Assembly (NCBI RefSeq): GCF_024359525.1
Contig: NZ_JAKZEU010000008.1
Span: 1-64,000, forward strand
DNA: 64,000 bases
Direction: 5' to 3'
DNA from: Paracoccus albicereus
GTDB lineage: Bacteria > Pseudomonadota > Alphaproteobacteria > Rhodobacterales > Rhodobacteraceae
Numbering within the stretch: the first letter of the stretch is position 1; every line of letters begins with the position of its first letter. The notes under the pieces are model-generated. The model had not been told where the DNA came from. It was given only the letters and a program-made list of their open reading frames with translations, and made no database searches. The position numbers and the translations under genes were made by a program. Of the stretch, positions 35,749 to 45,212 are shown piece by piece.

Positions 35749-37329
35749 TTAGTAGGCAAGTGCGCAGCCATCCTTGCGCGGGTCCGATCCCGCGCTCAAA
35801 ACGCCGCTTTCGCGGTCGATGAAGATCCCCTGGCTTCCGCCATGCGGTGTCGGTGCGACAGAGACCTGATGTCCGAGTTCGGCCAGTCGCGCAGCGACAT
35901 CGGGCGCAATCCCCCGTTCGAGCGTGACCTCTCCGGCATATCCGAAGGCCCGGGCCAGATCCTGAGCTTCCTGAATGTCCATGCCATGGTCAAGCATGTT
36001 CGAAAGCATCCAGCTTTGACCGAAGGGCTGGAAATGGGCGCCCATCACGCCGAACGGCACGACCGCGGCGCCGTCCTTGATCAGCATTGCCGGAATGATC
36101 GTATGCAGCGGCCGCTTTTTGGGTGCCAGCGTGTTGGCATGATCGGGATCCAGCCGGAAGCTGAAGCCGCGATTGTGGAACATGACCCCCGAGGACGGCG
36201 CCATCAGGCCACTGCCGAAATTCTCGAAGATCGAATTGATGAAGCTGACGGCGTTTCCATCGCGGTCGACGACGCACAGATAGATCGTGTCCTCGCTTGC
36301 CGGCATGCTCGACGGCGGGGTGGGACCCGCCTTCTCGCGATCGATGCTGCGGCGCAGCTGGTCGGCATGGTCTGCCGAAAGCAGGGTTTCGACGGGCACA
36401 TCGCTCATCCGGGGATCGGCGATGCGCGAGTCGCGTTCGCCATAGGCCAGCTTGGCGGCTTCGATGAACAGGTGAATCCGCTCTGCACCCAGCGGGTCAA
36501 GCGATCCCAGATCGTAGTCGGAGAGGATGTTAAGCATGATCAGCGGAACCAGACCCTGACCGTTCGGCGGGCATTCCAGAAGCTCATGACCACGATAAGT
36601 GGTCGAGATCGGCTCGACCCACTCGCCTTCGGCTTCGGCGAAGTCGTCCAGCGTGTGGCTGCCGCCGAGCTCCTTCAGCCGGTTGACCATGTCCTCTGCG
36701 ACAGAGCCAAGATAGAACGCGTCGCGTCCCTCGCGGCCGATACGCTCAAGCGTTGCAGCAAGCGCGGGCTGCCGGTGGACCGATCCTGCCCGGGGCGCAG
36801 TCCCGCCCGGCAGCATGACCGCCGCCGCATGCGGGTCGCGCCCGAGCTTTTCGACCTGCGCGGTCCAGTCGAAGGCGACGCGCTGGTGCATGGCGTACCC
36901 GTCGCGGGCGAAGGCCACCGCAGGCGCCATCAGGCGATCAAGCGGAAGGCGGCCATAGGTCTCGTGAAGGCGGCACCAGGCCTCGACGGCGCCGGGAATG
37001 GTGATCGAATGCGCGCTGTAACGGGGCATCGTGCGATGCGCCGCGCGCACCGCTTCGGCGTCCAGACCCGCGGGTGCGCGACCCGAGCCGTTATAGGCGC
37101 GCACCGGGCCGCCCGCTTCCGCGACGATCGTGAAATTGTCGCCGCCGATCCCTGTCATGCCGGGTTCGACCACCGTCAGAACCGCGGATGCGGCAATTGC
37201 GGCGTCCATGGCATGTCCGCCAGCCTTCAGCATCTCAAGGGCGACCGCGCTGGCCAGAGGGTGCGACGTCGCGACCGCTCCGTTCAATCCCAGGACGGGG
37301 GATCTGCCTGGAAGTTGAAAATCTCTCAT
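35749..37329 (-). CDS. Gamma-glutamyltransferase family protein
   Basis: 526 residues from the ATG at 37329 (AGAGGAG upstream). It is an Ntn-hydrolase: a large N-terminal part ('AVATSHPLASAVALEMLKAG', 'GMTGIGGDNFTIVAEAGG') and a small subunit that starts at a threonine near residue 348 in 'EDTIYLCVVDRDGNAVSFIN'. Autocleavage before that Thr makes it the nucleophile. The usual T-T-H after Asp is T-I-Y here. No signal peptide is seen. It lies between two TTT sets in one operon, so it may act on an imported gamma-glutamyl or amide-linked compound. Confidence 0.87.
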   Translation of the reverse strand: MRDFQLPGRSPVLGLNGAVATSHPLASAVALEMLKAGGHAMDAAIAASAVLTVVEPGMTGIGGDNFTIVAEAGGPVRAYNGSGRAPAGLDAEAVRAAHRTMPRYSAHSITIPGAVEAWCRLHETYGRLPLDRLMAPAVAFARDGYAMHQRVAFDWTAQVEKLGRDPHAAAVMLPGGTAPRAGSVHRQPALAATLERIGREGRDAFYLGSVAEDMVNRLKELGGSHTLDDFAEAEGEWVEPISTTYRGHELLECPPNGQGLVPLIMLNILSDYDLGSLDPLGAERIHLFIEAAKLAYGERDSRIADPRMSDVPVETLLSADHADQLRRSIDREKAGPTPPSSMPASEDTIYLCVVDRDGNAVSFINSIFENFGSGLMAPSSGVMFHNRGFSFRLDPDHANTLAPKKRPLHTIIPAMLIKDGAAVVPFGVMGAHFQPFGQSWMLSNMLDHGMDIQEAQDLARAFGYAGEVTLERGIAPDVAARLAELGHQVSVAPTPHGGSQGIFIDRESGVLSAGSDPRKDGCALAY

Positions 37330-37561
37330 AGATACTCCTCTTGCGGCCTGACTGACCATGAAAAGACGATGTGCAGCCGGCAAGGCGTGCCGTCCCCGTC
37401 TGTTGTCTCGCCTTTGGCGATCGTTGAATGCGCGGCAAGCCGCGCCTGCAGATGCGTCACGCCGGTGCGATTGTCACCCTCCGCATCCAGCGTCCTGCAA
37501 CCGTGATCACAAGCAGGGCCCGCATCGACGAGCCCCGTCCAAGAGCCGGGCCACGCGCGAT

Positions 37562-39085
37562 CTATTCGTGATGCGCGGCCACGTCACGTCTCTGTAACCC
37601 GCGGCGCAGGCGTTCGACCACCCACGGCAGGAACAGCGACAGCACTAGCAGAAGGAAAAGGCCAAGCGTAATCGGCCGGGACCAGACATAGTCGAAATTT
37701 CCCCCGCTGATCTGATAAGAGCGCAAAAGTTCACCTTCTGCCATCCGTCCGAGCAGCAGTCCGATGACCGCTGCCGCGACCGAATACTCGTATTTTCGCA
37801 GCAGCCACCCGATCAGGGCGAAGACAAGCAGCGTGATCGGCCCGGCCAGCGTTCCGGTCAGCCCGAAGGCGCCGAAGGTGGCCAGGACCAGGACCGACGG
37901 GATCAGGATGCGCAGCGGGACCTTCACCACCGAACTCATCAAATGCATCAAGAAGATGCCGACGAAGAGCAGAAGGAAAGCCTGCACGATGTTGGCCAGG
38001 ATCACCGCATAGACCACATCGGCCTGCTCGCTGAGAAAGCGCGGCCCGCCGGTGATGTTGTGCATCGAGAAGGCGGCGAGAAGGACAGCGGTCCCGGCCC
38101 CGCCGGGGATGCCGAGGGCGAACAGGGCAACCATGCCGCCGCCTTCGGAACTGCTGTTGGCCGATTCCGATGCGGCGATCCCGCGCGCATCGCCCTTGCC
38201 GAAACTGTCGGGATTACCCGCGCGACGACGTGCGTCGCCATACGAGACGAGATTGGCCACCGAAGAGCCGACCCCGGGGATGGCGCCGATCAAAACGCCG
38301 TAGATGCTTCCGCGCAAAAGCGTCATCGGCATCCGCAACGCCTCGCTGATGCCAGCCATGATACGCTTGAGGCTTATCTTTTTCTTGTCTTCGCTATCCA
38401 CCAGATAGCCGCTGCCGGCGATGCTGAACAATTCCGACGCGGCGAACATGCCGATCATCGCCGGAATTACCGGAACGCCGTCCAGCAGGAACGGGCTGCC
38501 CAAAGTGCCGCGAATGACGCCGTTCGGGCTCATCCCGATGGTTCCGATCAGCAGCCCGATCGTGCCGGCAAGGATGCTGCGTGCCATGAACTTGCCGCGC
38601 AGAGCCGCGATGAGCGTCAGGCCCCAAAGGATGACGACGAACATCTCGGTCGGACCCAGCTTCAGCACCACGGATGTCAGCGGCTGGATCAGAAGCAACA
38701 GCGCGATATAGCCGAAAGCTGTGCCGATCGTCGACGCGCCAAGCGCGATACCCAATGCCTCGCTCGGCTTGCCGGACCGCGCCATCGGAAAGCCGTCGAA
38801 GGTTGTCGCGACCGCCGAAGAGGTGCCGGGAATGTTCATCAGGATTGCCGAGACGCCGCCGCCGAACATGCCGCCGGTGAAGATCGCGGTCAGAAACAGC
38901 ATCGCCGAAAGGAAATCCATGCCCAGCGTCGCCGGCAGGAACACGGCCATCGCCATGCTGGTCTGAAGTCCGGGAACAGAGCCGAACAGCAATCCGATGA
39001 TCAGGCCGGGGACGACCACCATCCAGGGCTGGAATGACCCGAAGAGCAGACTGAAAGCATCGCCGAGCGCACCCAGATCGATCAT
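37562..39085 (-). CDS. tctA: TTT transporter large membrane subunit (TctA), set 2
   Basis: 507 residues, about 12 membrane helices, with 'LIIGLLFGSVPGLQTSMAMA' and 'IGAIPGVGSSVANLVSYGDA'. It differs clearly from the set 1 protein, so the two sets are not a recent duplication. It follows tctB by 7 bp and lies 230 bp upstream of the gamma-glutamyltransferase gene. Confidence 0.93.
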   Translation of the reverse strand: MIDLGALGDAFSLLFGSFQPWMVVVPGLIIGLLFGSVPGLQTSMAMAVFLPATLGMDFLSAMLFLTAIFTGGMFGGGVSAILMNIPGTSSAVATTFDGFPMARSGKPSEALGIALGASTIGTAFGYIALLLLIQPLTSVVLKLGPTEMFVVILWGLTLIAALRGKFMARSILAGTIGLLIGTIGMSPNGVIRGTLGSPFLLDGVPVIPAMIGMFAASELFSIAGSGYLVDSEDKKKISLKRIMAGISEALRMPMTLLRGSIYGVLIGAIPGVGSSVANLVSYGDARRRAGNPDSFGKGDARGIAASESANSSSEGGGMVALFALGIPGGAGTAVLLAAFSMHNITGGPRFLSEQADVVYAVILANIVQAFLLLFVGIFLMHLMSSVVKVPLRILIPSVLVLATFGAFGLTGTLAGPITLLVFALIGWLLRKYEYSVAAAVIGLLLGRMAEGELLRSYQISGGNFDYVWSRPITLGLFLLLVLSLFLPWVVERLRRGLQRRDVAAHHE

Positions 39086-39092
39086 GTCATCC

Positions 39093-39560
39093 TCACAGGA
39101 TCAGCGTCGTCATCGGATACGGCAGCAGCCAGCGGAACAGCATCGTGCAAACGGCGGCGAAGGCGACTGGATAGATGGCCAGAAACAGCGGTCGCCGCTC
39201 ACCGTCCACCATCAGCGCGATCAATACGAAGAGTGCCGAGCCGACATCGAAACCGGTCACCGGCAGGGTCAGGATGTAGAGCCCGAAGATCGCCATCAGG
39301 ATCAGCGGATACAGTTTCTCGCGGGTTGTGCTGTCTTCCGTCGCTTCTGCCTCGTCGACGCCCCGCACCAGGACGCCGATTGCAATCGCCGCAGCGAGGA
39401 CCAGGGACAGGATACTGGCCGGCAGGACGAGGATCAGGTTTCGAACCCTCGCCGAGGCGCTCCACGCGTCGTGGAGATACCAGACGACGATACCCGCAAG
39501 GACGACGAGAAGGGCGAGATGCCCCCAGTCGATCCTGCGTTTCGCGCTTTGGACGATCAT
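39093..39560 (-). CDS. tctB: TTT transporter small membrane subunit (TctB), set 2
   Basis: 155 residues, four hydrophobic helices, beginning 'MIVQSAKRRIDWGHLALLVV'. The order tctC-tctB-tctA is the standard one. A UUCG-loop hairpin precedes it. Confidence 0.87.
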   Translation of the reverse strand: MIVQSAKRRIDWGHLALLVVLAGIVVWYLHDAWSASARVRNLILVLPASILSLVLAAAIAIGVLVRGVDEAEATEDSTTREKLYPLILMAIFGLYILTLPVTGFDVGSALFVLIALMVDGERRPLFLAIYPVAFAAVCTMLFRWLLPYPMTTLIL

Positions 39561-39589
39561 TCCCTTACCCTTTGGGCTGGCGACAAGAG

Positions 39590-39607
39590 CGGGGGCCGAA
39601 GCCCCCG
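39590..39607 (-). other. Hairpin with UUCG loop between tctC and tctB, set 2
   Basis: On the minus strand CGGGGGC-TTCG-GCCCCCG: a 7 bp GC stem capped by the very stable UUCG tetraloop, 7 bp after the tctC stop. It is the counterpart of the hairpins at 34679 and 58546. Confidence 0.75.
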
Positions 39608-39614
39608 TTCCGTG

Positions 39615-40628
39615 TCACTGCATCAGGTGTCCGTACTTTTCGAGGATCTCGAAATTGCTTTCGATCCGTGCGGTCGTCTTCTCTGGCCCAAGCCATTCCG
39701 CGCCGATCTCGTTGGCTTCCAGATGCGCGATGAAATCCGGGTTCTGCATCGTGCGCTCATAGGCTGAGACGAGCTTTTCCCAGCGGTCGGGATGCTGCTC
39801 CCTGAACTCGGCCGATGCGGCAAGCCCGCGGATCGAGCCGCTGACGACCGGGATTTCCAAGTCTGCTTCGGCCAGTGCCTCGTTGACCAGCGGCACGCCG
39901 TCCCAGCCTTCCAGAGGCTCCTCGGCCACGACCGCGAGCGGGGTGATCATGTCGCGGATCGCATCGCTGCCCTCGGCTCCCAGGATGGTGAAGTCGACCT
40001 GGCCGCCGGCTGCGGCCGATCGTGCGGCGCCGCCGCTTTCATAGGTCACGATGTTGAGGTCGTCCGCAGGAATGCCGGCTGCGTCCAGAAGGATGTAGGT
40101 CGAAAGTTCACCTGCCGATCCCGTCACCACGCTGACGCTGTGCTCGCCGGGTGCCTCCTTGATGGCAGTGATCATCTCTGCCATCGACGAGATGCCCGAC
40201 TCGGCGCTTGCCGCGATCAGGTCATGATCCGACCATTGTCCGTTGATGAACGCGAAATCATCGAGCGTGTAGTCGGCGCCGGTGTTCAGGATCGAATTCG
40301 CGAGATACGGCGACAACGACGTCGCAAGAAGCGTGTATCCGTCCGCGGGTTGCGCCAGAACGTAGGCCGCTGCCAATTGGCCACCGGCGCCCTCGCGGTT
40401 GACGACCGAAATCGGTTGTCCGATTTCATCGGTCATGAACTGGGCGAGCGCCCGCGCGGTGCGATCCGCACTTCCGCCGACGCCGAAGCCCACGACGAAC
40501 GTGATCGGACGTTCGGGCCATTCGGTTTCCTGCGCTGCGAGTTGCAGGGGCGTGGCCACCCCCATCGCTGTCGCGAGCGTCATGGCGGTGGCGGCGCGGC
40601 GTGTAATCTGCCGATGTTTTTGTGTCAT
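39615..40628 (-). CDS. tctC: TTT periplasmic binding protein (TctC), set 2
   Basis: 337 residues from the ATG at 40628, with GAGGAGGAG just upstream; the longer frame to 40724 is not used. A twin-arginine-like signal ('QITRRAATAMTLATAMGVAT') is followed by a Bug-type binding fold ('ITFVVGFGVGGSADRTARAL'). It is the first gene of the leftward seven-gene operon, divergent from the GntR gene. Confidence 0.9.
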   Translation of the reverse strand: MTQKHRQITRRAATAMTLATAMGVATPLQLAAQETEWPERPITFVVGFGVGGSADRTARALAQFMTDEIGQPISVVNREGAGGQLAAAYVLAQPADGYTLLATSLSPYLANSILNTGADYTLDDFAFINGQWSDHDLIAASAESGISSMAEMITAIKEAPGEHSVSVVTGSAGELSTYILLDAAGIPADDLNIVTYESGGAARSAAAGGQVDFTILGAEGSDAIRDMITPLAVVAEEPLEGWDGVPLVNEALAEADLEIPVVSGSIRGLAASAEFREQHPDRWEKLVSAYERTMQNPDFIAHLEANEIGAEWLGPEKTTARIESNFEILEKYGHLMQ

Positions 40629-40673
40629 TGAATCTCCTCCTCCTCTGCTGCGCTGACATGCGTTCCCCCACGT

Positions 40674-40814
40674 AATGTCAACATTTTTATCATTCGCTAG
40701 CGGGCAGGCTATGTCAACCGTCAACGATCCTTGTCGTAAATACCGATTTTTGCGGGCAGTATTGACCTGTCGATAGATCGAAGCCTACAAATCACAAGGA
40801 TCATTGTTGACATT
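40674..40814. promoter_or_regulatory. Putative GntR operators in divergent promoter region
   Basis: Three related sites, AATGTCAACATT (40674-40685), TATGTCAACC (40710-40719) and ATTGTTGACATT (40803-40814), occur within 140 bp between tctC and the GntR gene. GTCAACGATCCTT (40720) and AAGGATCATTGTTGAC (40796) also form a large inverted repeat. FCD-type GntR proteins bind short T-GT-N-AC-A dyads, so these are good operator candidates for both directions. Confidence 0.55.
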
Positions 40815-40829
40815 CAGGTCACTTCGAAC

Positions 40830-41552
40830 GTGGATACGACCAACACGAAAAGCGAAACCCTGGCGGATCAAGCCTACGACGCGTTGGCGAAAAGCATCGT
40901 TTCGGGCGAGCTAGCGCCCGGCGCCCGCATTCTCGAGGTCGAGCTGGCCGAGCGTTTCGGAATGAGCCGTGGTCCCTTGCGCGAGGCGATGCGCCGGCTG
41001 GAAGAGCGTCGTCTGGTCGAGCGTGTTTCGCAACGTGGCGTCCGCGTGGTGCGTCTGACCGGGCCAAAGCTGCATGGGATCTACAAGGTGCGTGAGGCAC
41101 TGGAAGGCATGGCGGCACGGCTTTCCGCCCAGAACATGGCGGATGACGAGATCGCCGAGCTTCGCGAGATGCTGGAAGCGCACGAACGCTATGTCCGCCA
41201 AAGCGATGATTACAGCCAGAACCAGCAGGACTGGGACTTCCACGACCGCATCGCCCGCGGGTCCAAGAACGAGATGCTCGTCTCGCTGCTGAGTGACGAT
41301 CTATACCAACTGCTCAAGATCTTCCGCAATCAGCACAAATCGAAGCGGGGGCGGGCGCGTCGCGCGGTAGAGGAACACTGGCGCATCCTTGCAGCGATCG
41401 AAGACCGCGATCCCGAGATGGCCGAACTGATGATGCGGCGGCACATCAGCGCCGCGCTTGCCGTGTTCGAGCCGTCATGGGCAGAGGACGCGGCTCAGCG
41501 CGACCAAGCGGACACGGCCGATTGGCCTGACCTGAAACCAGAAGGAGACTGA
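40830..41552 (+). CDS. GntR/FCD-family transcription regulator
   Basis: 240 residues from a GTG. A winged HTH at about 10-75 ('ILEVELAERFGMSRGPLREA') and an all-helical FCD ligand domain with the conserved metal-binding Asp/His pattern ('WDFHDRIARGSKN', 'HWRILAAIEDRDP'). Such regulators sense small carboxylates. It is the first gene of the rightward operon and 2 bp ahead of the lyase gene. Confidence 0.88.
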   Translation: MDTTNTKSETLADQAYDALAKSIVSGELAPGARILEVELAERFGMSRGPLREAMRRLEERRLVERVSQRGVRVVRLTGPKLHGIYKVREALEGMAARLSAQNMADDEIAELREMLEAHERYVRQSDDYSQNQQDWDFHDRIARGSKNEMLVSLLSDDLYQLLKIFRNQHKSKRGRARRAVEEHWRILAAIEDRDPEMAELMMRRHISAALAVFEPSWAEDAAQRDQADTADWPDLKPEGD

Positions 41553-41554
41553 CG

Positions 41555-42415
41555 ATGACTGCATCCAAGCGACTGCGCCAGCTGATGGCCGAGGGCGGCC
41601 CCGTCGTGGCGCCCGGCGGTTATGACGGCATCTCCGCCCGGATGATCAAACGCGCCGGGTTTCCTGCGGTCTATGCCAGCGGCGGCGCCATCGCCCGCAG
41701 CACCGGCATCCCCGACCTGGGCCTGATGAGCATGGCCGAGATCACCGACCGGCTTGCGACGATGGTCGACGCGGTCGACATCCCCGTCATTGCCGACGCC
41801 GACACGGGTTACGGCAATGCGCTGAATGTACAGCACATGGTCCGCGCCTTCGAGCGGGCGGGTGTCGCGGGCTTCCATCTTGAGGATCAGCAGTTCCCCA
41901 AGCGCTGCGGGCACTACGACGACAAGTCGATCGTGCCGACGCGCGAGATGGAACAGAAGATCAAGGCGGTGAAGGATGCCGCGACGGACGAGGAACTGGT
42001 CCTGATCGCCCGCACAGATGGACTTGCCGTCGAAGGGTTCGACGCCACGATCGATCGCGCGCATGCCTATATGGCAGCCGGTGCCGACGTGATCTTCGTC
42101 GAGGCGCCGACCAGCGTCGAACAGATCGAGCGTATCGCCGAGATGCTGCCTTACCCCAAGCTGATCAACATGTTCGCGGGCGGCAAGACACCCCTGATGC
42201 CGGCAGAGCGTCTGGGAGAGCTGGGCTACTCGCTGGTCATCATCCCCAGCGATTTGCAGCGTGCAGCGCTTTACGCGATGGAACGGACGCTGACCGCCAT
42301 CCGGACCGACGGTTCCTCGGCGTCGTTTCAGGACAGCATGATCTCGTTCAGCGATCGCGAAGAGATCATCGGCACGAAGGACTGGCTCGCCCGCGACAAG
42401 GCATATGCGGTCTGA
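41555..42415 (+). CDS. Methylisocitrate lyase/PEP mutase superfamily protein
   Basis: 286 residues. The TIM-barrel family signatures are present: 'VIADADTGYGNALNV', the catalytic KRCGH loop near residue 128, and 'VEAPTSVEQIERIAEMLPYP'. Lyases of this group split 2-methylisocitrate, isocitrate or 2,3-dimethylmalate into pyruvate (or glyoxylate) and a dicarboxylate or propionate. The KRCGH loop favours a C-C lyase over a mutase. The exact substrate is uncertain. GGAGA precedes the ATG. Confidence 0.85.
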   Translation: MTASKRLRQLMAEGGPVVAPGGYDGISARMIKRAGFPAVYASGGAIARSTGIPDLGLMSMAEITDRLATMVDAVDIPVIADADTGYGNALNVQHMVRAFERAGVAGFHLEDQQFPKRCGHYDDKSIVPTREMEQKIKAVKDAATDEELVLIARTDGLAVEGFDATIDRAHAYMAAGADVIFVEAPTSVEQIERIAEMLPYPKLINMFAGGKTPLMPAERLGELGYSLVIIPSDLQRAALYAMERTLTAIRTDGSSASFQDSMISFSDREEIIGTKDWLARDKAYAV

Positions 42416-42530
42416 AGTGGAGGCAACGGCTTTCCACCAAAGGGGCTGGCAGTAGGGCGGAGGGTATGTGCCGGTGACCCCCGCACATGACCCCCGCACA
42501 TGACGCCCGAAACGACAGGGAGGAGATGCG

Positions 42531-45212
42531 ATGGGACGCAGCCTGGACAGCCTTGGCACCAAACGGACGATGGATGTCCGCGGCCAGACCTTCGCCTATT
42601 ACAGCCTCGATGCGGCCGAAGAGGCCGGGGCCGGTCCCGTCACCCGGATGCCCCGTTCCCTCAAGGTCCTCTACGAGAATCTTCTTCGGAACGAGGATGG
42701 CGACGCGGTCAGCAAGGATCATCTTGTCGAATTCGCTAGCGCCGCGGCCAAGCCCGATCAGGAGATGGAGATCTTCTTTCATCCGACCCGGATCCTCATG
42801 AACGATTCGGCCGGCATTCCGCTGGTCGCGGACCTTGCAGCGCTTCGGGCGGCGGCGGTGCGAAACGGGGGCGACCCGGCCTTGGTGAACCCGAAAATTC
42901 CGGCTGACATGGTGGTCGATCATTCGGTCATGGTCGATGCCCATGGATCGGCGGGGGCGTTCAGCGCCAATCTCGACAAGGAATTCGAGCGCAACGAAGA
43001 ACGCTACCGCTTTCTGCGCTGGGCGCAGGGCGCCTTTGACAATTTCCGCGTGGTGCCGCCAGGCACGGGCATCTGTCATCAGGTCAACCTCGAATATCTG
43101 TCACGGGCTGTCTGGTCGACGACGGATGGCAATTCCGCGATCGCCCATCCCGAAACCCTTCTGGGGACCGATAGCCACACCCCGATGATCAACGGGATCG
43201 GTGTCCTTGGCTGGGGCGTCGGCGGCGTCGAGGGTGGCACCGCCCTGCTGGGCCAGCCCGTGACGATGATCGTCCCGCGCGTCGTGGGCTGCGAGCTGAA
43301 AGGACGCCTTCCGGCCGGGACGACCGCGACGGATCTTGTCATCACGATCACCGAACGCCTGCGCGCGCATGGCGTGGTCGGCAGCTTCGTCGAATTCTTC
43401 GGCGACGGACTGAAATCACTGTCCCTGTCGGATCGCGCGACTTTGGCCAACATGGCGCCCGAATATGGCGCGACCATGGGCTTCTTTCCGATCGACGAAG
43501 AGGTCCTGCGCTATCTCGACGCGACAGCACGTGGCGGCGATCACCTCGCCTTGGTGGAAACCTACTGCCGGGCGCAGGGATTATGGCACGATCCCGATGA
43601 ACCCCAGCCGGACTATGCCGAAACCATCCGGGTGGAGCTGGACCGGGTAGAGCCCAGCATCGCCGGACCCAGGCGGCCGCAGGATCGCATCCGCCTGGCC
43701 GATGCTTCGGGACGGTTCAGCGAATTGGCTGAAGGCTATGATCCGCTGCCAGGCGGTGGGGCACCTGTCGCCGGCAAGGACTGGACGCTGGACCACGGGG
43801 ATGTCGTGATTGCCAGCATCACCAGTTGTACCAACACTTCGAACCCCTCGGTCATGCTCGCGGCAGGCATGTTGGCGCGAAACGCCGTCTCAAAGGGGCT
43901 GTCGGTGAAGCCTTGGGTCAAGACGTCCCTCGCACCTGGATCTCGTGTCGTGGCGGAGTATCTGGCCCGGATGGGCCTTCAGGATCCGCTCGATCAGCTT
44001 GGATTCCAGCTCGTCGGTTTCGGCTGTATGACCTGTATGGGCAATTCCGGTCCACTGGATCCGGCCATCGCCGCTGCAATCGACGACCACGGCGTCGCGG
44101 CCAGCGCGGTCCTGTCCGGGAATCGCAATTTCGAGGGCCGGATCCACCCCCATGTCCGGTCGAACTTCATCTGCTCCCCGCCGCTCGTCGTGGCCTACGC
44201 TCTCGCCGGCAGCATGCGCGCCGACATCATGCGCGAACCGCTTGGAACCGGGTCGGACGGACAAGCGGTCTATCTGCAAGACATCTGGCCCACGGCAGAG
44301 GAGCTGGCCGAGGCAGTCGATCGGGCGCTGGACCCGCAGGTGTTCAGGGACCGCTATGCCGACGTCTTCGAAGGCGAGGCGCGGTGGAAGGCGGTCGAAG
44401 TCCCTGACACCGGAACCTTCGAATGGGATGCCGGCAGCCTTTACATGAAAGAGCCGCCCTTCTTCAGCGATATCGGCCCCGACGTACGCCCCGTCGAGGA
44501 CATTCGCGGCGCCCGGGTCCTTGCCATGTTCGGCGACAGCATCACGACGGACCATATCTCGCCCGTCGGCACCATCACGCCAAGTTCGGCGGCCGGGCAA
44601 TACCTGCAGGAACTTGGCGTGCCACCCGCCGAGTTCAATTCCTTCGCGGCGCGACGGGTCAACCATGACGTGATGATCCGCGGTGCCTTCGCCAATATCC
44701 GCATCCGCAACGAGATGGCGGGCGGGCGTGAAGGCGGTTGGACCCGGGACCCGGAGACCGGTGACATCATTCCCATCCATCTTGCCGCCGAACGTTGTCG
44801 CAAGGCGGGTGTTCCGCTGGTCGTGATCGCCGGCAAGGATTACGGCGTCGGCTCGTCGCGGGACTGGGCGGCAAAGGGGACGAAGCTGCTTGGCGTTTGC
44901 GCGATCATCGCGGAAGGGTTCGAACGCATCCATCGTTCGAACCTGATCGGCTTTGGCGTCATGCCATTGCAGTTCACACAAGGGGTGGCGCGCGAGACCC
45001 TCGGTCTTGACGGAACCGAGACGTTCGACATCCAGGGCATCGCAGACGGATTGAAGCCGAAGGGCCGCCTGCCGTGCCGCATCACGGCGTCCGATGGTGC
45101 CGTGACCGATATCGAACTGATCTGCCGGCTCGATACCGGGGTGGAACTGGACTATTACCGCAACGGAGGCAGCCTGCATTACGTGCTGCGCAGCGCGATG
45201 GGGACTGCATGA
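42531..45212 (+). CDS. acnD: Aconitase-family hydratase (AcnA/AcnD type)
   Basis: 893 residues, the size of AcnA/AcnD. The 4Fe-4S cluster cysteines are in 'SITSCTNTSNPSVM' and 'GFGCMTCMGNSGPL', and the substrate-binding region 'GTDSHTPMINGIGVLGWGVG' is intact. Next to prpF it most likely is AcnD, which hydrates 2-methylaconitate (or aconitate). A tandem 13 bp repeat lies in the 115 bp upstream; GGAGGAG precedes the start. The stop overlaps the prpF start. Confidence 0.82.
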   Translation: MGRSLDSLGTKRTMDVRGQTFAYYSLDAAEEAGAGPVTRMPRSLKVLYENLLRNEDGDAVSKDHLVEFASAAAKPDQEMEIFFHPTRILMNDSAGIPLVADLAALRAAAVRNGGDPALVNPKIPADMVVDHSVMVDAHGSAGAFSANLDKEFERNEERYRFLRWAQGAFDNFRVVPPGTGICHQVNLEYLSRAVWSTTDGNSAIAHPETLLGTDSHTPMINGIGVLGWGVGGVEGGTALLGQPVTMIVPRVVGCELKGRLPAGTTATDLVITITERLRAHGVVGSFVEFFGDGLKSLSLSDRATLANMAPEYGATMGFFPIDEEVLRYLDATARGGDHLALVETYCRAQGLWHDPDEPQPDYAETIRVELDRVEPSIAGPRRPQDRIRLADASGRFSELAEGYDPLPGGGAPVAGKDWTLDHGDVVIASITSCTNTSNPSVMLAAGMLARNAVSKGLSVKPWVKTSLAPGSRVVAEYLARMGLQDPLDQLGFQLVGFGCMTCMGNSGPLDPAIAAAIDDHGVAASAVLSGNRNFEGRIHPHVRSNFICSPPLVVAYALAGSMRADIMREPLGTGSDGQAVYLQDIWPTAEELAEAVDRALDPQVFRDRYADVFEGEARWKAVEVPDTGTFEWDAGSLYMKEPPFFSDIGPDVRPVEDIRGARVLAMFGDSITTDHISPVGTITPSSAAGQYLQELGVPPAEFNSFAARRVNHDVMIRGAFANIRIRNEMAGGREGGWTRDPETGDIIPIHLAAERCRKAGVPLVVIAGKDYGVGSSRDWAAKGTKLLGVCAIIAEGFERIHRSNLIGFGVMPLQFTQGVARETLGLDGTETFDIQGIADGLKPKGRLPCRITASDGAVTDIELICRLDTGVELDYYRNGGSLHYVLRSAMGTA

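Noticed and set aside
42475-42500. Tandem repeat TGACCCCCGCACA twice, upstream of the aconitase gene
   Set aside because: Could be regulatory, but two exact adjacent copies are also expected from slippage; no further support.
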